Source: Neisseria sp. oral taxon 014 str. F0314 (lineage in GTDB: Bacteria; Pseudomonadota; Gammaproteobacteria; Burkholderiales; Neisseriaceae). Taken from it: DNA of 64,000 nucleotides. Shown piece by piece: positions 47,818 to 54,990 of this stretch. The translations under genes were made by a program, and so were the position numbers. Below the pieces are notes generated by a model. The model worked only from the letters and a program-made list of their open reading frames with translations, was not told where the DNA came from and made no database searches. The DNA lies in NCBI RefSeq assembly GCF_005886145.1, contig NZ_CP040504.1, forward strand, positions 1-64,000. Direction: 5' to 3'. The number at the start of each line of letters is the position of its first letter. Position 1 is the stretch's first letter.

Positions 47818-48050
47818 CCGAAATGACCAGAGACGAAGCCGTTCGGTATATAGAACGGGTACTGAAGGATGTGCGGAACGTCGTGGACGGAAACTATGAC
47901 GATATTAGATACTATCCGGGTTCTTGGGGGGACTTCCGTTATCTCCAAGGCTATGCCGAAGCGACTGTCCGCGCATTTGTACTGCTATTAACAGACGAGG
48001 AATACAGACGCTATATCTCTGAAGCGCGTTATCCTTCCAAGGATTTTTAG
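47808..48050 (+). CDS. Hypothetical protein
   Basis: The 80-residue protein (MALTEMTRDEAVRYIERVLK at the start, YYPGSWGDFRYLQGYAEATV in the middle) is soluble and of no known family. GAAGGAG lies 6 bases before ATG 47808. A DUS half follows the stop at about 48066-48076. It is part of the rightward plasmid-type gene run. Confidence 0.55.
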   Translation: MALTEMTRDEAVRYIERVLKDVRNVVDGNYDDIRYYPGSWGDFRYLQGYAEATVRAFVLLLTDEEYRRYISEARYPSKDF

Positions 48051-48109
48051 GTTGTCTGAGCCATTTTCAGACGGCCTTTTCTCTTATGAAACTAACGAAA
48101 GGAAGCAAC

Positions 48110-48277
48110 ATGAAAAAAATTCGTAAACCCGTCAAACAAATCGTCATCGGTACTTATCAGAGCATAAAGGCTGCATCCAAGCAGGTGGATTTGTTGATGC
48201 GCGGTAACGGCGATTTGTGTGTGAACATCGTTCAGGACGGTCGTAAATATCAGGTTCGAACGGTCGTGTGGCAATGA
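48110..48277 (+). CDS. Small basic hypothetical protein
   Basis: The frame encodes 55 residues, MKKIRKPVKQIVIGTYQSIK followed by a short beta-like end (KYQVRTVVWQ). AAAGGAAG precedes the ATG; an upstream in-frame ATG at 48086 has no ribosome site. A small hairpin follows (AAAACCGC...GCGGCTTT type, 48278-48306). No family recognised. Confidence 0.5.
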   Translation: MKKIRKPVKQIVIGTYQSIKAASKQVDLLMRGNGDLCVNIVQDGRKYQVRTVVWQ

Positions 48278-48397
48278 AAAAACCGCTTTCTTTCAAAAGC
48301 GGCTTTCCTAGAGAATCGGATAATCTCATAGAGGGTATGTGATTATCCTTTTTTTCGTCTTGTTGTGCAAGCCGCATTCGGCGGCAAAGGAGTGTGA

Positions 48398-48688
48398 ATG
48401 AAAAAATCTTTGTTGGCGGCGGTGTCGGCCGCCGTTCTGTTTGTCTCAATGCCGGTTCAGGCCGAGGAGTTGACGGGGGATGCGAAGCTCGCATGTGAAG
48501 CGATTCTGTGTCTTTCAACCAGTACCCGTCCGACCGAGTGCAACGAATCGCTGCGGCGGTATTTCTCCATTAAACACAAAAAAGCACATAAAACGGCAAG
48601 GGCGCGGCGTGATTTTCTGAAGCAGTGTCCGCGTGATCAGGGTGGGGATGCCGCCGTAGAGCGGCTGGTTGAGCGGCGTATGCCCTGA
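48398..48688 (+). CDS. TrbM-family conjugation-associated protein
   Basis: The 96-residue protein has a signal peptide (MKKSLLAAVSAAVLFVSMPV, cleavage probably after QA). The mature part shows the TrbM/KikA pattern: LTGDAKLACEAILCLSTSTR, CNESLRRYFSIKHKK and a C-terminal Cys, giving conserved cysteines for periplasmic disulfides. TrbM proteins are encoded in IncP-type conjugation regions. AAAGGAG lies before the ATG. Together with the TraL/TraM homologues downstream it shows plasmid ancestry. Confidence 0.8.
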   Translation: MKKSLLAAVSAAVLFVSMPVQAEELTGDAKLACEAILCLSTSTRPTECNESLRRYFSIKHKKAHKTARARRDFLKQCPRDQGGDAAVERLVERRMP

Positions 48689-48913
48689 CCGGCTTTGCAT
48701 TGTTTTCTCTCCTGTGTTCGTAGCCCGCCTTTCCCGGGCGAAACGGCACACCTCTTTCCCTGCGGATTTTATCCTTTTTTATCCGCAGGGCTTTTTTTAC
48801 AGAAGAAAGGCCGTCTGAAAAGAGGAGGGCGGTTTTTCTTGTGTGAAAGTTCCGGCGGCCGCTTTGGGTTCCGCTATATATTGAAACCGATTAATCAACA
48901 GGAAAGTTCGAAT
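48689..48913. other. Intergenic stretch with terminator-like sequence
   Basis: No gene seen. ATCCGCAGGG and CCTGCGGATT with a T run (about 48757-48797) form a terminator after the trbM-like gene. A DUS (AGGCCGTCTGAA) lies at about 48809-48820. Confidence 0.5.
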
Positions 48914-49683
48914 ATGAAAGAAGTAAATCTGGTGGTGCAGAGCAAGGGCGGTTGCGGCAAAACGTTTTGTTGCGCCTCATACGCGCAATATGTGGCGGCA
49001 AGAGCGGCAAATCAGGTCGAAGTCCATTGCATTGTTACGATACTGACACGAGCAACCGTACGTTGAGCCGGTATAAACCGTTGAGCGTCCAAGTGATCAA
49101 CATCCTGACACGGGACAACAATGTTGATATTCGCAATTTTGACGGACTGATTGAGCAGTTCTTGGAAAAAGACGGTATCGGCATTGTGGATACAGGTTCT
49201 AATACGTTCATCCCGCTAATGTCTTACATTGCAGAAAATAATATCGCCGAACTGCTGCGGGAATCGGGTGTGCGTCTGATTCTGCATGTACCGATTGAAG
49301 GCGGGCAGGCGCAGATTGACTGCATCGAAAGTTTAGGACGGATTTTGAACGATGTCGATGCTGAAGTGGTAGTTTGGCTGAATGAATTTCACGGAGCAGT
49401 GGAGAATGGTGGCAAACTGTTCGAGCAGTTCGGCGTTTACCAAAAACACAAAGACCGAATCATTGGCATTGTGCGCTTGGAAAAACGCAATCCCGACACC
49501 TACGGGAAAGACATTGAACAGATGACCAAGCTGCATCTGACCTTTGACGAGGTGGACCATACGGCAGAAATGACCTTTATGCCGAAGCAGCGGTTACGGA
49601 ACGTGAAACGCGATATTTTTGCGAAACTGGCCAGTCTGCCGGTTGCGGCAAATGCTCTAGATGGTACAGGTGATGGAAAATAA
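48914..49683 (+). pseudogene. traL: traL homologue, frameshifted by a 5-bp duplication
   Basis: The first frame gives MKEVNLVVQSKGGCGKTFCC, a ParA-like Walker A (KGGCGKT), up to VEVHC and then goes out of frame. The next frame continues YDTDTSNRTLSRYKPLSVQV, then NVDIRNFDGLIEQFL and IGIVDTGSNTFIPL, closely matching the IncP TraL layout. The break is the tandem copy CATTG-CATTG at 49025-49034; removing one copy restores the frame. TraL is a cytoplasmic ATPase-like protein of the relaxosome region. The gene is inactive as written. The stop overlaps traM. Confidence 0.8.
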
Positions 49684-50119
49684 AGCAGCCGAAATTGTCG
49701 CTGAAGTCTTCCGGCATTCGGGGACGCGGCTGACGGAAGACGATCCTATCGTCGTCATGTTGATGATGCAGGATCAGTCTTTCCGCCAAGCCTTTGACGC
49801 ATTTGCGGAGCAGCAAACGGAAGAGCGGCTGGCTTTTTTGGAGGAACTGTCCGTCCGTGAGGGCAACATCACCGAGGCTGCCGCCAAGCTGGAAAAATAC
49901 CGCGAACAACTGCTGGCCGAACTGGCACAGTACGCAAACGGACAGCTTGCCGAAGCCGAATCCAAAATCTACGGAGCGGTGTACCAACGTATCGCTCGTG
50001 ATGTGGAGGTGTCCAACGAGCGGCTGGTCAAAAGGCTGGAAAAGCTGCTGGTTATTGCCCTGATTACAGCCTTGGTAGTACTGCTGCTTGCCGTGTTGCT
50101 TGTTTGGGGTGGACGTTAA
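49673..50119 (+). CDS. traM: TraM-like conjugation protein
   Basis: The protein (148 residues) begins MENKAAEIVAEVFRHSGTRL and has TEDDPIVVMLMMQDQSFRQA, the family's start. A long helical, probably coiled-coil middle (about 45-110) follows, with one C-terminal membrane segment (LLVIALITALVVLLLAVLLV). IncP TraM has the same layout and lies directly after traL, as here. The start overlaps the traL stop. Unlike traL it appears intact. Confidence 0.75.
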   Translation: MENKAAEIVAEVFRHSGTRLTEDDPIVVMLMMQDQSFRQAFDAFAEQQTEERLAFLEELSVREGNITEAAAKLEKYREQLLAELAQYANGQLAEAESKIYGAVYQRIARDVEVSNERLVKRLEKLLVIALITALVVLLLAVLLVWGGR

Positions 50120-50131
50120 AGAAGGAAGGTT

Positions 50132-50398
50132 ATGCGTTCATTAATGGCAGTTGCCATAGGTCTTATATATTCGTTGATCTTGTGTGTTTTAGACATTCTT
50201 ATCATCAACCCGTTCACCCCAATCATACTATTCATCATGGCTTGCATCGGAATATGTGATTTAGTGGATGTTGATGATGAGGATGTGTTCGGAATGACTC
50301 TTATTGTTACTTTCTCCAATTCTTATTTGTTGATGGCTGCCATAATTTATGGAGAGTATCGGATTTCGGGTTGCAGCCTGCGTTCCGGTTTTTGCTAG
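50132..50398 (+). CDS. Small membrane protein, unknown
   Basis: The 88-residue protein has about three hydrophobic segments (LMAVAIGLIYSLILCVLDIL, PIILFIMACIGICDLV, SYLLMAAIIYG) with an acidic loop (DVDDEDV) between the second and third. No family recognised. AAGGAAGG lies before the ATG, 12 bases after traM, so it belongs to the same operon. Confidence 0.6.
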   Translation: MRSLMAVAIGLIYSLILCVLDILIINPFTPIILFIMACIGICDLVDVDDEDVFGMTLIVTFSNSYLLMAAIIYGEYRISGCSLRSGFC

Positions 50399-50407
50399 AG
50401 GTTTTCT

Positions 50408-50641
50408 ATGGATGAAAAACATTACGAAGCTATGTTGTCCAAACCACCCGAAGGAATCGGCGGTTGGCCATTGTTTTTAATCGTCGAGTTTAAAGAGGCC
50501 GTTTACGAGGCAAACATTGCCCTGAGCCGTTCTAGACTTGCCAAAGGCTGGCGGCAAACGTTTGCTCAAAAAGCCGAAAAGGTATGCGGTTTTTACCGCC
50601 TCCGAGACGAAATCGAAGAAAGGAGGCATCATGCTGATTGA
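50408..50641 (+). CDS. Small hypothetical protein
   Basis: The 77-residue protein starts MDEKHYEAMLSKPPEGIGGW and ends in a charged helix (RLRDEIEERRHHAD). Soluble, no known family. AGAGG lies upstream and the gene overlaps the next one by 11 bases, which suggests translational coupling in the rightward operon that ends with the integrase. Confidence 0.55.
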   Translation: MDEKHYEAMLSKPPEGIGGWPLFLIVEFKEAVYEANIALSRSRLAKGWRQTFAQKAEKVCGFYRLRDEIEERRHHAD

Positions 50642-50894
50642 TAAGGTGGAACCTATTGCTACGGTAAAGGTCCATACCGCTTTTTCCCCAGCGGCGGAGG
50701 ATTACCCCCATTACCGGCTGATACCGGTGCAAACGGAAGCAGGCAATGATATGTGCCTGCTTTTTTATATAGACAGCGAACGGTATTTGCTGCTTGAACC
50801 GCGTATCAGGCGGTATCTTGCGGTCAAAAAACTGGCATGGCTGACGGAAAAGGCACCATTCAAAGTATTCGAAGTGATGCGGGAGGCAGAATGA
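50631..50894 (+). CDS. Small hypothetical protein
   Basis: The 87-residue protein begins MLIDKVEPIATVKVHTAFSP. A strong AAAGGAGG precedes ATG 50631, so the longer frame from 50538 is not needed. A mixed beta pattern (MCLLFYIDSERYLLLEPRIR) is visible, but I cannot assign a family. Its stop overlaps the start of the excisionase-like gene (ATGA at 50891-50894). Confidence 0.6.
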   Translation: MLIDKVEPIATVKVHTAFSPAAEDYPHYRLIPVQTEAGNDMCLLFYIDSERYLLLEPRIRRYLAVKKLAWLTEKAPFKVFEVMREAE

Positions 50895-51220
50895 GTAAAA
50901 CCTACACCGTCGAAGAGGCGGCGGCATACTGCAAATGCCATGCGGAAACCGTCAGACAGTATATCAGGGACGGCGCGATTGTGGCCAGCAGGCCGGGTCG
51001 CCGCTATTGTATAACGCAGGCTGCACTTGACGTTTTTCTTGCCAAAAAAGAGAATGAACAGGTGCAGGCTTCGCTCGAACACAGGAGTGAAGAAAAATGC
51101 CGATCTACTTACGAAACGACGTCTACTACGTCGATATCAGGACGAAAGGCGGCCGCAGAATTAGACAGTCTGCTGGCACCAAAAACAAACATGAGGCGCA
51201 ACGGCTGCACGATAAACTGA
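50891..51220 (+). CDS. Excisionase-like helix-turn-helix protein
   Basis: The protein (109 residues) has an N-terminal excisionase/MerR-type winged helix: TYTVEEAAAYCKCHAETVRQ, then IRDGAIVASRPGRRYCITQA. This domain directs tyrosine recombinases to excise an element. The C-terminal part overlaps the integrase gene by 124 bases in another frame, so the natural end of the functional domain is probably near residue 65. GGGAGGC precedes the ATG. Confidence 0.75.
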   Translation: MSKTYTVEEAAAYCKCHAETVRQYIRDGAIVASRPGRRYCITQAALDVFLAKKENEQVQASLEHRSEEKCRSTYETTSTTSISGRKAAAELDSLLAPKTNMRRNGCTIN

Positions 51221-52167
51221 AATACGAGTTGTGGCAGCACGAGCATTTTGATGAAAAGCCGAAGCGGGTGTGGGAGGAGGCCGCAGTCAGGTGGATTAAG
51301 GAAAAATCTGAAAAAAAGAGTATCAGGGACGACATTAGCCGGTTGCGGATGTTGCCGCAATTGCGCGGGGTTTTCCTACATCATATAAGCCGTGATTTCA
51401 TTATGGATGTGGTGGACAGACTGCCTTGTAGCAACAGTACCAAGAACCGTTATCTTGCTTTGATACGATCTATTTTGTACAAAGCCCAAAACGAATGGGG
51501 TTGGATTGATAATGCTCCAAAGCTGAAATTGAAGAAGGAGGCGGCAAAGCGTATTCGTTGGTTGAAGCCCGAAGAAGCGGAGCGGCTGATCAACGCGTTG
51601 CCGGACAATCATTGGCGGGCAATCGCAATATTCAGTTTTTGCACAGGGCTGAGGCAACGGAATGTGTTTGGTTTGAGATGGGAACAAGTTGATTTAGATC
51701 GTAAAACGGCTTGGATTTATCCCGATGAAACAAAATCTGGCAGACCGATTGGTGTACCGCTGAACGATGTGGCGGTACGGGTCTTATCGGAACGGATGGG
51801 AATACACGAAACTTATGTGTTCACCAATCGCGAAAACAAACCCGTATCGGCGTTGTCGAGCAAAATGTGGAAACGCACGTTGGAAAGGGCGGGCATTTCC
51901 AATTTCAGATGGCACGACATCCGTCATACTTGGGCAAGCTGGCTTGTTCAGCGCGGCGTACCGCTAGTTGCCCTAAAAGAGATGGGAGGGTGGGAACGGT
52001 TGGACATGGTAATGCGCTATGCACACTTGGCTACCGACCATCTGATGACCCATGCCGCAGTTTTGGATAATCTTGAAAGTTTTGGACACAAAATGGACAC
52101 AGGGTTTCTCGGCCAGCAGGAGGGTCAGAGATTTTACCAATCTGAGGGAGGCTCTAAAAGATGTTGA
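51097..52167 (+). CDS. Tyrosine recombinase (integrase)
   Basis: The 356-residue protein has an N-terminal Arm-type DNA-binding part (YLRNDVYYVDIRTKGGRRIR), a SAM-like core-binding domain and the catalytic domain. The active residues are Arg186 (CTGLRQRNVFGLRW), His273 and Arg276 (WHDIRHTWASW), Trp299 in the second His position (GGWERLDM) and the nucleophile Tyr308 (MRYAHL). The gene ends 27 bases before the 3' end of tRNA-Leu, the usual attachment site, so it probably integrated this element there. It appears complete. Confidence 0.93.
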   Translation: MPIYLRNDVYYVDIRTKGGRRIRQSAGTKNKHEAQRLHDKLKYELWQHEHFDEKPKRVWEEAAVRWIKEKSEKKSIRDDISRLRMLPQLRGVFLHHISRDFIMDVVDRLPCSNSTKNRYLALIRSILYKAQNEWGWIDNAPKLKLKKEAAKRIRWLKPEEAERLINALPDNHWRAIAIFSFCTGLRQRNVFGLRWEQVDLDRKTAWIYPDETKSGRPIGVPLNDVAVRVLSERMGIHETYVFTNRENKPVSALSSKMWKRTLERAGISNFRWHDIRHTWASWLVQRGVPLVALKEMGGWERLDMVMRYAHLATDHLMTHAAVLDNLESFGHKMDTGFLGQQEGQRFYQSEGGSKRC

Positions 52168-52194
52168 TTAATATGGAAAAATATCTGTATTTAG

Positions 52195-52284
52195 TGGTGC
52201 CCGGAGCCGGAATCGAACCGGCACGACCTGTTTAGGGTCGACGGATTTTAAGTCCGTTGTGTCTACCTATTTCACCACCCGGGC
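52195..52284 (-). tRNA. tRNA-Leu (anticodon TAA)
   Basis: Cloverleaf on the minus strand: 5' GCCCGGG acceptor, anticodon TAA in ACTTAAAAT, long variable arm typical of Leu, GGTTCGATTCC T-arm, and CCA encoded (52195-52197). Its 3' end faces the integrase gene and is the likely attachment site. Confidence 0.93.
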
Positions 52285-52323
52285 GGGAGTTTCAAATTGA
52301 GAACTGTTTGAAACTGTCCAATT

Positions 52324-52401
52324 TGGAGGCGGGGGCGCGGATTTGAACCGGCCTGCATAAGGATTGCACTCCTTACGGCATAAACACTCTGCCACCCCGC
52401 C
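52324..52401 (-). tRNA. Divergent tRNA-Cys-like gene (GCA)
   Basis: The acceptor GGCGGGG pairs with CCCCGCC, and TCCA is encoded. The anticodon loop reads GTGCAAT (GCA) on an unusually long 8-bp stem. The T-stem around GGTTCAAATCC pairs over only 3 bp, and the total of 78 is longer than the normal Cys tRNA beside it. It may be a degenerate tRNA or a special tRNA. Confidence 0.6.
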
Positions 52402-52412
52402 GGAGGAAATTG

Positions 52413-52486
52413 TGGAGGCGAGAGTCGGAATCGAACCGGCGTAGACGGATTTGCAATCCGCTGCATAACCACTTTGCTATCTCGCC
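52413..52486 (-). tRNA. tRNA-Cys (anticodon GCA)
   Basis: A standard 74-base Cys tRNA: acceptor GGCGAGA, anticodon loop TTGCAAA on stem CGGAT/ATCCG, T-arm GGTTCGATTCC, and CCA encoded. It fits the Gly-Cys-Leu order common in proteobacteria. Confidence 0.95.
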
Positions 52487-52524
52487 AAAAAGAAGGGATT
52501 GTCTTAGAGACAATCTGACTATTT

Positions 52525-52600
52525 TGGAGCGGGAAACGAGTCTCGAACTCGCGACCTCAACCTTGGCAAGGTTGCGCTCTACCAACTGAGCTATTCCCGC
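52525..52600 (-). tRNA. tRNA-Gly (anticodon GCC), copy nearest Cys
   Basis: A 76-base tRNA with acceptor GCGGGAA, anticodon GCC in CTTGCCAAG, T-arm AGTTCGAGACT and CCA encoded. It is one of four copies that look identical. Confidence 0.96.
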
Positions 52601-52619
52601 GTATTCGGATGTGTCTGGA

Positions 52620-52695
52620 TGGAGCGGGAAACGAGTCTCGAACTCGCGACCTCAACCTTGGCAAGGTTGCGCTCTACCAACTGAGCTATTCCCGC
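52620..52695 (-). tRNA. tRNA-Gly (GCC), second copy
   Basis: Same 76 bases as the neighbouring copies, with a 19-base spacer to the previous one. Anticodon GCC. Confidence 0.96.
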
Positions 52696-52723
52696 ATCGG
52701 AAGAAACATCTGAATAAAATATT

Positions 52724-52799
52724 TGGAGCGGGAAACGAGTCTCGAACTCGCGACCTCAACCTTGGCAAGGTTGCGCTCTACCAACTGAGCTATTCCCGC
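52724..52799 (-). tRNA. tRNA-Gly (GCC), third copy
   Basis: Same 76 bases as the neighbouring copies; the spacers differ in sequence. Anticodon GCC. Confidence 0.96.
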
Positions 52800-52824
52800 A
52801 ATTCATTGCGTAAACTGAACCGGA

Positions 52825-52900
52825 TGGAGCGGGAAACGAGTCTCGAACTCGCGACCTCAACCTTGGCAAGGTTGCGCTCTACCAACTGAGCTATTCCCGC
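52825..52900 (-). tRNA. tRNA-Gly (GCC), fourth copy
   Basis: Promoter-proximal copy of the array on the minus strand, same 76 bases as the others. The array promoter should lie between 52901 and 53001. Confidence 0.96.
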
Positions 52901-53001
52901 CCGGATTCAGGTTTTCTGCCGTATCCGGCAGAAAAGAGACGCTATTATTATGGATTTGCCTTTGCTTCGTCAAGTGCTTTGCATTATTTTTTTGCAAACG
53001 G

Positions 53002-53565
53002 TTATTTGAATTCTTTCCATGCCATTTTCAGGTAATAGAACATGGACCAGATGGTCAGTACGGACGCGATTAACATCAATATGTTACCAATCAGTATCAG
53101 ATTGAAGCCGTAAAAATCTTTCATTCCGGCCAGCAGCAGCAGGATGGCGAGCATCTGGGCGGTGGTTTTGAATTTGCCTATGGTGGCGACGGCCACGCTG
53201 TTGCGCTTGCCCATTTGTGCCATCCATTCGCGTAAGGCGGAAATGGTGATCTCGCGGCCGATGATGATGATGGCGAAGATGACGTTGGTGCGCTCGATAT
53301 CCACCAGCAGGAGTAGGGCGACGGCGACCATCAGTTTGTCTGCAACCGGATCGAGGAATGCGCCGAAGTCGGAAGTTTGTTTCCACAGTCTTGCCAAGAA
53401 GCCGTCAAACCAGTCGGTAACGGCGGCGGCGGCAAAAATGAATGCCGCCGTCCAGTTGACGGTTTGCGGGTGTATCCATGCGTCGGGCAGGTAGAAGAGT
53501 GCGGTGAATGCGGGAATGAGCAAAACGCGCATCCATGTAAGGAATATCGGGATGTTCCAAGGCAT
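53002..53565 (-). CDS. pgsA: CDP-diacylglycerol-glycerol-3-phosphate 3-phosphatidyltransferase
   Basis: The 187-residue integral membrane protein starts MPWNIPIFLTWMRVLLIPAF. It carries the CDP-alcohol phosphotransferase motif D-G-x2-A-R-x8-G-x3-D-x3-D (DGFLARLWKQTSDFGAFLDP, then VADK). It makes phosphatidylglycerophosphate, the first step of phosphatidylglycerol and cardiolipin synthesis, in the inner membrane. Length is normal. It is followed by the tRNA array in the same direction; this gene order (pgsA then Gly-Cys-Leu tRNAs) is common in bacteria. Confidence 0.96.
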   Translation of the reverse strand: MPWNIPIFLTWMRVLLIPAFTALFYLPDAWIHPQTVNWTAAFIFAAAAVTDWFDGFLARLWKQTSDFGAFLDPVADKLMVAVALLLLVDIERTNVIFAIIIIGREITISALREWMAQMGKRNSVAVATIGKFKTTAQMLAILLLLAGMKDFYGFNLILIGNILMLIASVLTIWSMFYYLKMAWKEFK

Positions 53566-53863
53566 TTGGGTTACCTTTTTATGGTCGTAGGCGGTTTGGG
53601 CGGCCGGATGTGTTCCGCCGCTGGAAAATCAGCGGCCATTATATAGCCAAACACATTGAAATCCCATATGGAAGCCTTTGTATCGTGTATTCAAATATAA
53701 ATAGGACATTTTCACCGCCGTTATTTCAGAAATATTTAAAGATTGCCGTAATTTCAAACTTCCGGACTTCCGTCTGCGCAGAAATGGCGGTGCGGACATT
53801 TTCTATTTGAATTTGCGATAGAATCCGTCGGAGGCCGTCTGAATGTTTACAGTTTCGGACACG

Positions 53864-54952
53864 CTATTGCCGGTGTTGTTGCGCGTAGGCTTTTTTTGAA
53901 AACAGCCGGTATTTCGGCAGCAGGGAAGGTTGGTTCGGGTTTGCCAGAAAGTCTTTCAAGGCCGTCTGAAACTTCGGCAGGTCGGCGCAATAGCGGCTGC
54001 CGGGCAGGTTTTTGGCGGCGAAGTAATGGGCGATCAAATCGGCCTGTTGTTCCATATTCAAATCGTTGAACGAGGTAATTTGTTCCGGCGGCGGATAGGC
54101 GTAGGCTCGGCGTTTGCGGTAGCCGCCGGAGAGTACCAGTGCAAGCCCGCCCAGCCATGTGCGGAAGCCTTGCTGGTATTGCCAGACGTGGGTCAGTTCG
54201 TGTATCAGCCATATCCGGTAGCTGCGGTCGGCCAGTGCGAAGTCGGCGGGGCAGCTCTGTTTGGGGAAGTAGATGCAGCCGTTGGGTGATACGGCGACTT
54301 TCATATTGGGCATCAGGGGCAGGCCGCGGCGGATTCTGACGCGGGTGTAGTCGATGCCGTCTGAAAAAACGGTTTTTGCCATTTCGATTTCGTTGGCGGT
54401 CAGGGGGCGCAGGCGGCTGCCTGCTTTGCGTCCGCGCCAGTGGTAGACCGTGTGCCAGCGCCACAAAAGCAATACGGCGAAATATCCGGCCACAGCCAGT
54501 ATGCAACCCAATACGGGAACGCCCACCAGCAACGGTTTGCCTGCGTCTGCCAGCCATGCGGCGGTTTCCGACCAGAATTGTCCGCCGCCCAATTTGGGAA
54601 AGACGGGTTTGTCTGCGGCTTCGATACCTAAAATCAGGCAGCCGATTTTGTAGCCGGTATAGTAAAGCGGCATGTAGGTGAAGGGGTTGGTGTAGAGCGT
54701 GCTGAACACGGCGACGGGCAGGTTGGTGCGTAGGAAGTAGGCGACAATCAGCGCGCTGAGCATCTGCGTGGGGCCGGGCATCAGGCCGCAGAACATGCCT
54801 ACCGCCACCGATACGGCGGCTTGCCGGCGGTTGAGTGTCCAGAAGTAGGGTTTGTCGAATAACGGGGCGAAGGGTTTGGTCCAGCGCGAGGCAAAGATTT
54901 TCGCCCTGTCGGGCAGTCTGCCGCGCAATCCGTTCCGTTTGAATAGGCTCAT
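53864..54952 (-). CDS. DUF2062 membrane protein with HELTH peptidase-like domain
   Basis: The 362-residue protein joins two parts. Residues 1-175 are a DUF2062-type membrane region (QAAVSVAVGMFCGLMPGPTQ, NPFTYMPLYYTGYKIGCLIL) with three or four membrane segments. Residues 180-362 resemble a metallopeptidase-like domain with His251-Glu-Leu-Thr-His255 (IWLIHELTHVWQYQ) and a second acidic region (MEQQADLIAHYFAA) that could give the third zinc ligand. DUF2062 alone is usually about 170 residues, so this is a fusion. Function unknown. A DUS lies inside the frame near 53958, and rlmJ lies upstream in the same direction. Confidence 0.75.
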   Translation of the reverse strand: MSLFKRNGLRGRLPDRAKIFASRWTKPFAPLFDKPYFWTLNRRQAAVSVAVGMFCGLMPGPTQMLSALIVAYFLRTNLPVAVFSTLYTNPFTYMPLYYTGYKIGCLILGIEAADKPVFPKLGGGQFWSETAAWLADAGKPLLVGVPVLGCILAVAGYFAVLLLWRWHTVYHWRGRKAGSRLRPLTANEIEMAKTVFSDGIDYTRVRIRRGLPLMPNMKVAVSPNGCIYFPKQSCPADFALADRSYRIWLIHELTHVWQYQQGFRTWLGGLALVLSGGYRKRRAYAYPPPEQITSFNDLNMEQQADLIAHYFAAKNLPGSRYCADLPKFQTALKDFLANPNQPSLLPKYRLFSKKAYAQQHRQ

Positions 54953-54990
54953 GGTCGAGAAAACTTTATCGAAGGCCGTCTGAAAACGGG

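Noticed and set aside
52525..52900. Four regularly spaced identical repeats, CRISPR-like at first sight
   Set aside because: Each repeat folds as a tRNA-Gly with an encoded CCA; there are no cas genes.
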